A stretch of 6,012 bases of DNA. Origin: Alphaproteobacteria bacterium (GTDB lineage Bacteria > Pseudomonadota > Alphaproteobacteria > Rs-D84). The position numbers and the translations under genes are program-made. Position 1 is the first letter of the stretch, and each line of letters opens with the position of its first letter. The stretch spans positions 1 through 6,012 of the forward strand of contig JAEDOP010000051.1 in assembly GCA_016301865.1 (NCBI GenBank). The letters run 5' to 3'. Positions 4,953-6,012 of the stretch are shown in pieces. The notes under the pieces are model-generated. The model did not search any database. It saw only the letters and a list, made by a program, of their open reading frames with translations, and was not told where the DNA came from.

Positions 4953-4977
4953 TTATCGTATGGATTCAAAATTGCAA
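4950..4977 (-). promoter_or_regulatory. Possible promoter of tadA
   Basis: On the minus strand, TTGCAA (4977-4972), a 16-bp spacer and TAAAGT (4955-4950) end 7 bases before the ATG at 4942. A better -10 by itself, TATAAA (4950-4945), lies too close to that ATG but would suit a very short leader before the second ATG at 4933. Either way it overlaps the rsmD -10 box. Confidence 0.45.
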
Positions 4978-5520
4978 ATTATTTCAGGTGCATATCGTGG
5001 GCGCAGGTTGCGTTTGCCACCTGATGCGCGTCCAACCCAGAACCGTGCGCGAATTGCGCTGTTTAATATGATTGAATCTGGGATTGTTGATACGTCGGGT
5101 GATTTGATGGTCTGGGATGCGTTTGCAGGATCGGGTGCGTTTGGAATTGAATGTTTATCACGATATGCGGGGGCGCGGGTTGTGTTTACAGATACGTCGC
5201 CGACATCAATTAAAACCATTCGGGATAATTTAGCGACGTTGGCGGTTGGTGTGCGCGCATCGGTTGTACAGATGGATGCAATTGGGGCGGTAAATAAATA
5301 TGGTGCGGGGGCGAATTTGATTTTTGTTGACCCGCCGTATGCGGATGAAAATCTGGGGCGGGCGTTTGTTGCGCGTTTGGGGAAAGTTGCCACAACTGGA
5401 ACGGTTTTAATCTGGGAACAGGAAGTGGGGCACCAATCGGCGCCCGATGAAACGATGTGGGATGTGTTGCGCGAAAAAAAATATGGACGTGCACGTTTTT
5501 TGATTTTACAAAAGAAATAG
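4960..5520 (+). CDS. rsmD: 16S rRNA (guanine(966)-N2)-methyltransferase (RsmD)
   Basis: 186 aa. Methylates G966 of 16S rRNA in the 30S subunit using S-adenosylmethionine. Signatures in order: IISGAYRGRRLRLP near the N-terminus, RPTQNRARIALFNMI (family form RPTxDRVREALFN), the AdoMet loop DAFAGSGAFG (53-62), and the catalytic DPPY (124-127) after FV. Length is typical. The variant RPTQNRARIAL replaces the usual acidic residue of the DR.RE stretch, a mild divergence. The start is set by the N-terminal family motif and by a promoter whose -10 lies 7 bases before the ATG. In many bacteria rsmD neighbours coaD; here it lies between tadA and rplY. A separate promoter and 102 bp precede rplY, with no terminator between them. 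Confidence 0.92.
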   Translation: MDSKLQIISGAYRGRRLRLPPDARPTQNRARIALFNMIESGIVDTSGDLMVWDAFAGSGAFGIECLSRYAGARVVFTDTSPTSIKTIRDNLATLAVGVRASVVQMDAIGAVNKYGAGANLIFVDPPYADENLGRAFVARLGKVATTGTVLIWEQEVGHQSAPDETMWDVLREKKYGRARFLILQKK

Positions 5521-5530
5521 TAAATAATCC

Positions 5531-5559
5531 TTGATTTTTCGGAATTTCTGGGGCATAAT
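5531..5559 (+). promoter_or_regulatory. Promoter of rplY with GC-rich discriminator
   Basis: TTGATT (5531-5536), a 17-bp spacer and CATAAT (5554-5559), followed at once by GCGCGACGCGC (5560-5570). A start near 5565-5567 would give a leader of about 56-58 bases. A GC-rich block between the -10 and the start is typical of ribosomal promoters under stringent (ppGpp) control in proteobacteria; applying that here is inference. Confidence 0.7.
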
Positions 5560-5564
5560 GCGCG

Positions 5565-5622
5565 ACGCGCAGCACCCTTGGAGGCGGCGCACAGTTAAAC
5601 AAAACCATTAAAAGGATTAAAA
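5565..5622 (+). promoter_or_regulatory. rplY 5' leader and ribosome binding site
   Basis: The predicted leader starts with a GC-rich block (to 5590) that can pair GCGC (5567-5570) with GCGC (5587-5590) and carries CCCTTGGAGG in the loop region (5575-5584). The second half is A-rich and ends with AAAGGA (5611-5616), a good Shine-Dalgarno 6 bases before the ATG at 5623. The GGAGG at 5580-5584 has no start codon at working distance. Autogenous control through the leader is known for E. coli rplY; whether this leader does the same is unknown. Confidence 0.5.
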
Positions 5623-6012
5623 ATGGCAATTGAATTAAATGCAGAAATTCGCAACGTAGCAGGCAAGGGGGCCGCACGTAGCATCCGCAATAACAAAAAT
5701 ATCCCTGCTGTTATTTATGGGGAAAAGAAAGCCCCTGTTGCAATCGAATTGAACGGTCGTGAATTCGAAATGTTGCTGAAAACACCAGGTTTGCGGACTA
5801 AATTGTTCCAAATTAAAACAAGCACAGGCACAGAAGATGCAATGCTGATGGATGTGCAATATCATCCAGTAAGTGATGCGGTAATTCACGCGGATTTTAA
5901 ACGTATCGATGTGAAAAGCCCAGTTAACGTGGTTGTGCCAGTTGAAGTTATCAACGCAGAAACATCCAAGGGTTTGAAATTGGGTGGTACATTGAACTTT
6001 GCGGTGCGTAAG
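5623..6012 (+). CDS. rplY: Large-subunit ribosomal protein bL25 (partial, runs off window)
   Basis: The first 130 codons are present and open to the end of the window. Protein of the 50S subunit that binds 5S rRNA. The N-terminal domain carries family signatures: AEIRNVAGKGAARSIRNN, then IPAVIYG (29-35), LFQIKT in the middle, and DVQYHPVSDAVIHADFKRID, the 5S-binding region. Sequence continues past this into PVNVVVPVEVIN and SKGLKLGGTLN, so this is the long, CTC/TL5-type form with a second domain that is missing only because the window ends; such proteins have about 200 residues. The ATG is supported by AAAGGA 6 bases upstream. It lies 102 bp after rsmD with its own promoter. In many proteobacteria pth follows, which cannot be seen here. 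Confidence 0.95.
   Translation, partial: MAIELNAEIRNVAGKGAARSIRNNKNIPAVIYGEKKAPVAIELNGREFEMLLKTPGLRTKLFQIKTSTGTEDAMLMDVQYHPVSDAVIHADFKRIDVKSPVNVVVPVEVINAETSKGLKLGGTLNFAVRK

Noticed and set aside
5558..5611. 17-codon open frame in the rplY leader (ATG at 5558, stop just before the Shine-Dalgarno)
   Set aside because: Its ATG overlaps the rplY -10 box, so the rplY transcript would not contain it, and the upstream GGGG is a poor ribosome site. It could matter only on read-through from rsmD.

Overview
The window looks like a piece of a compact alphaproteobacterial chromosome. The bL25, RsmD, PrmC and M23-peptidase sequences read as alphaproteobacterial, coding is dense from about 450 onward, and base composition is moderate. 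The presence of a type II thymidine kinase and the small gaps fit a host-associated or gut lineage with a streamlined genome, but the exact taxon is inference. All identifications come from reading motifs by eye; no search was run.

Layout. Bases 1-319 hold no credible gene. They contain two near-identical 75-bp repeats of unknown nature (1-75 and 186-260), three hairpins (97-120, 155-174, 277-317) and a stray 19-bp copy of the 3' end of the neighbouring tRNA (128-146). A complete tRNA-Arg(ACG) with encoded CCA lies at 320-396 on the minus strand. From 448 to 3180 four minus-strand genes form a probable operon, transcribed prmC (release-factor glutamine methyltransferase), an Smr-domain gene, htpX (membrane metalloprotease) and tdk (thymidine kinase). 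prmC and smr overlap by an ATGA. Divergent from prmC is an M23 peptidoglycan endopeptidase of the MepM type (3202-4461). It converges on tadA (4487-4942, minus) across a bidirectional terminator. Divergent from tadA is rsmD (4960-5520), followed by a separately promoted, window-truncated rplY/bL25 gene (5623 to the end).

Theme. Most of the set serves translation: PrmC modifies release factors, TadA makes inosine 34 in tRNA-Arg(ACG) (whose gene is also here), RsmD methylates 16S rRNA, and bL25 binds 5S rRNA. The rest are envelope maintenance (HtpX, MepM-like) and thymidine salvage (Tdk).

The most notable signal is in the gene starts. Both divergent gaps are tiny (21 and 17 bp). mepM and rsmD each have a TTGATT / TATAAT-like promoter whose -10 box ends exactly 7 bases before the ATG, and neither has a Shine-Dalgarno sequence, which predicts leaderless mRNAs. 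In the prmC/mepM gap the -10 is a perfect palindrome (ATTATAAT) that serves both strands. By contrast, genes inside the operon and rplY have clear Shine-Dalgarno sequences. The second point of interest is the tandem [tRNA 3' end - hairpin - 75-bp repeat] arrangement at the left edge. I see no CRISPR array, transposase, toxin-antitoxin or defence gene here.
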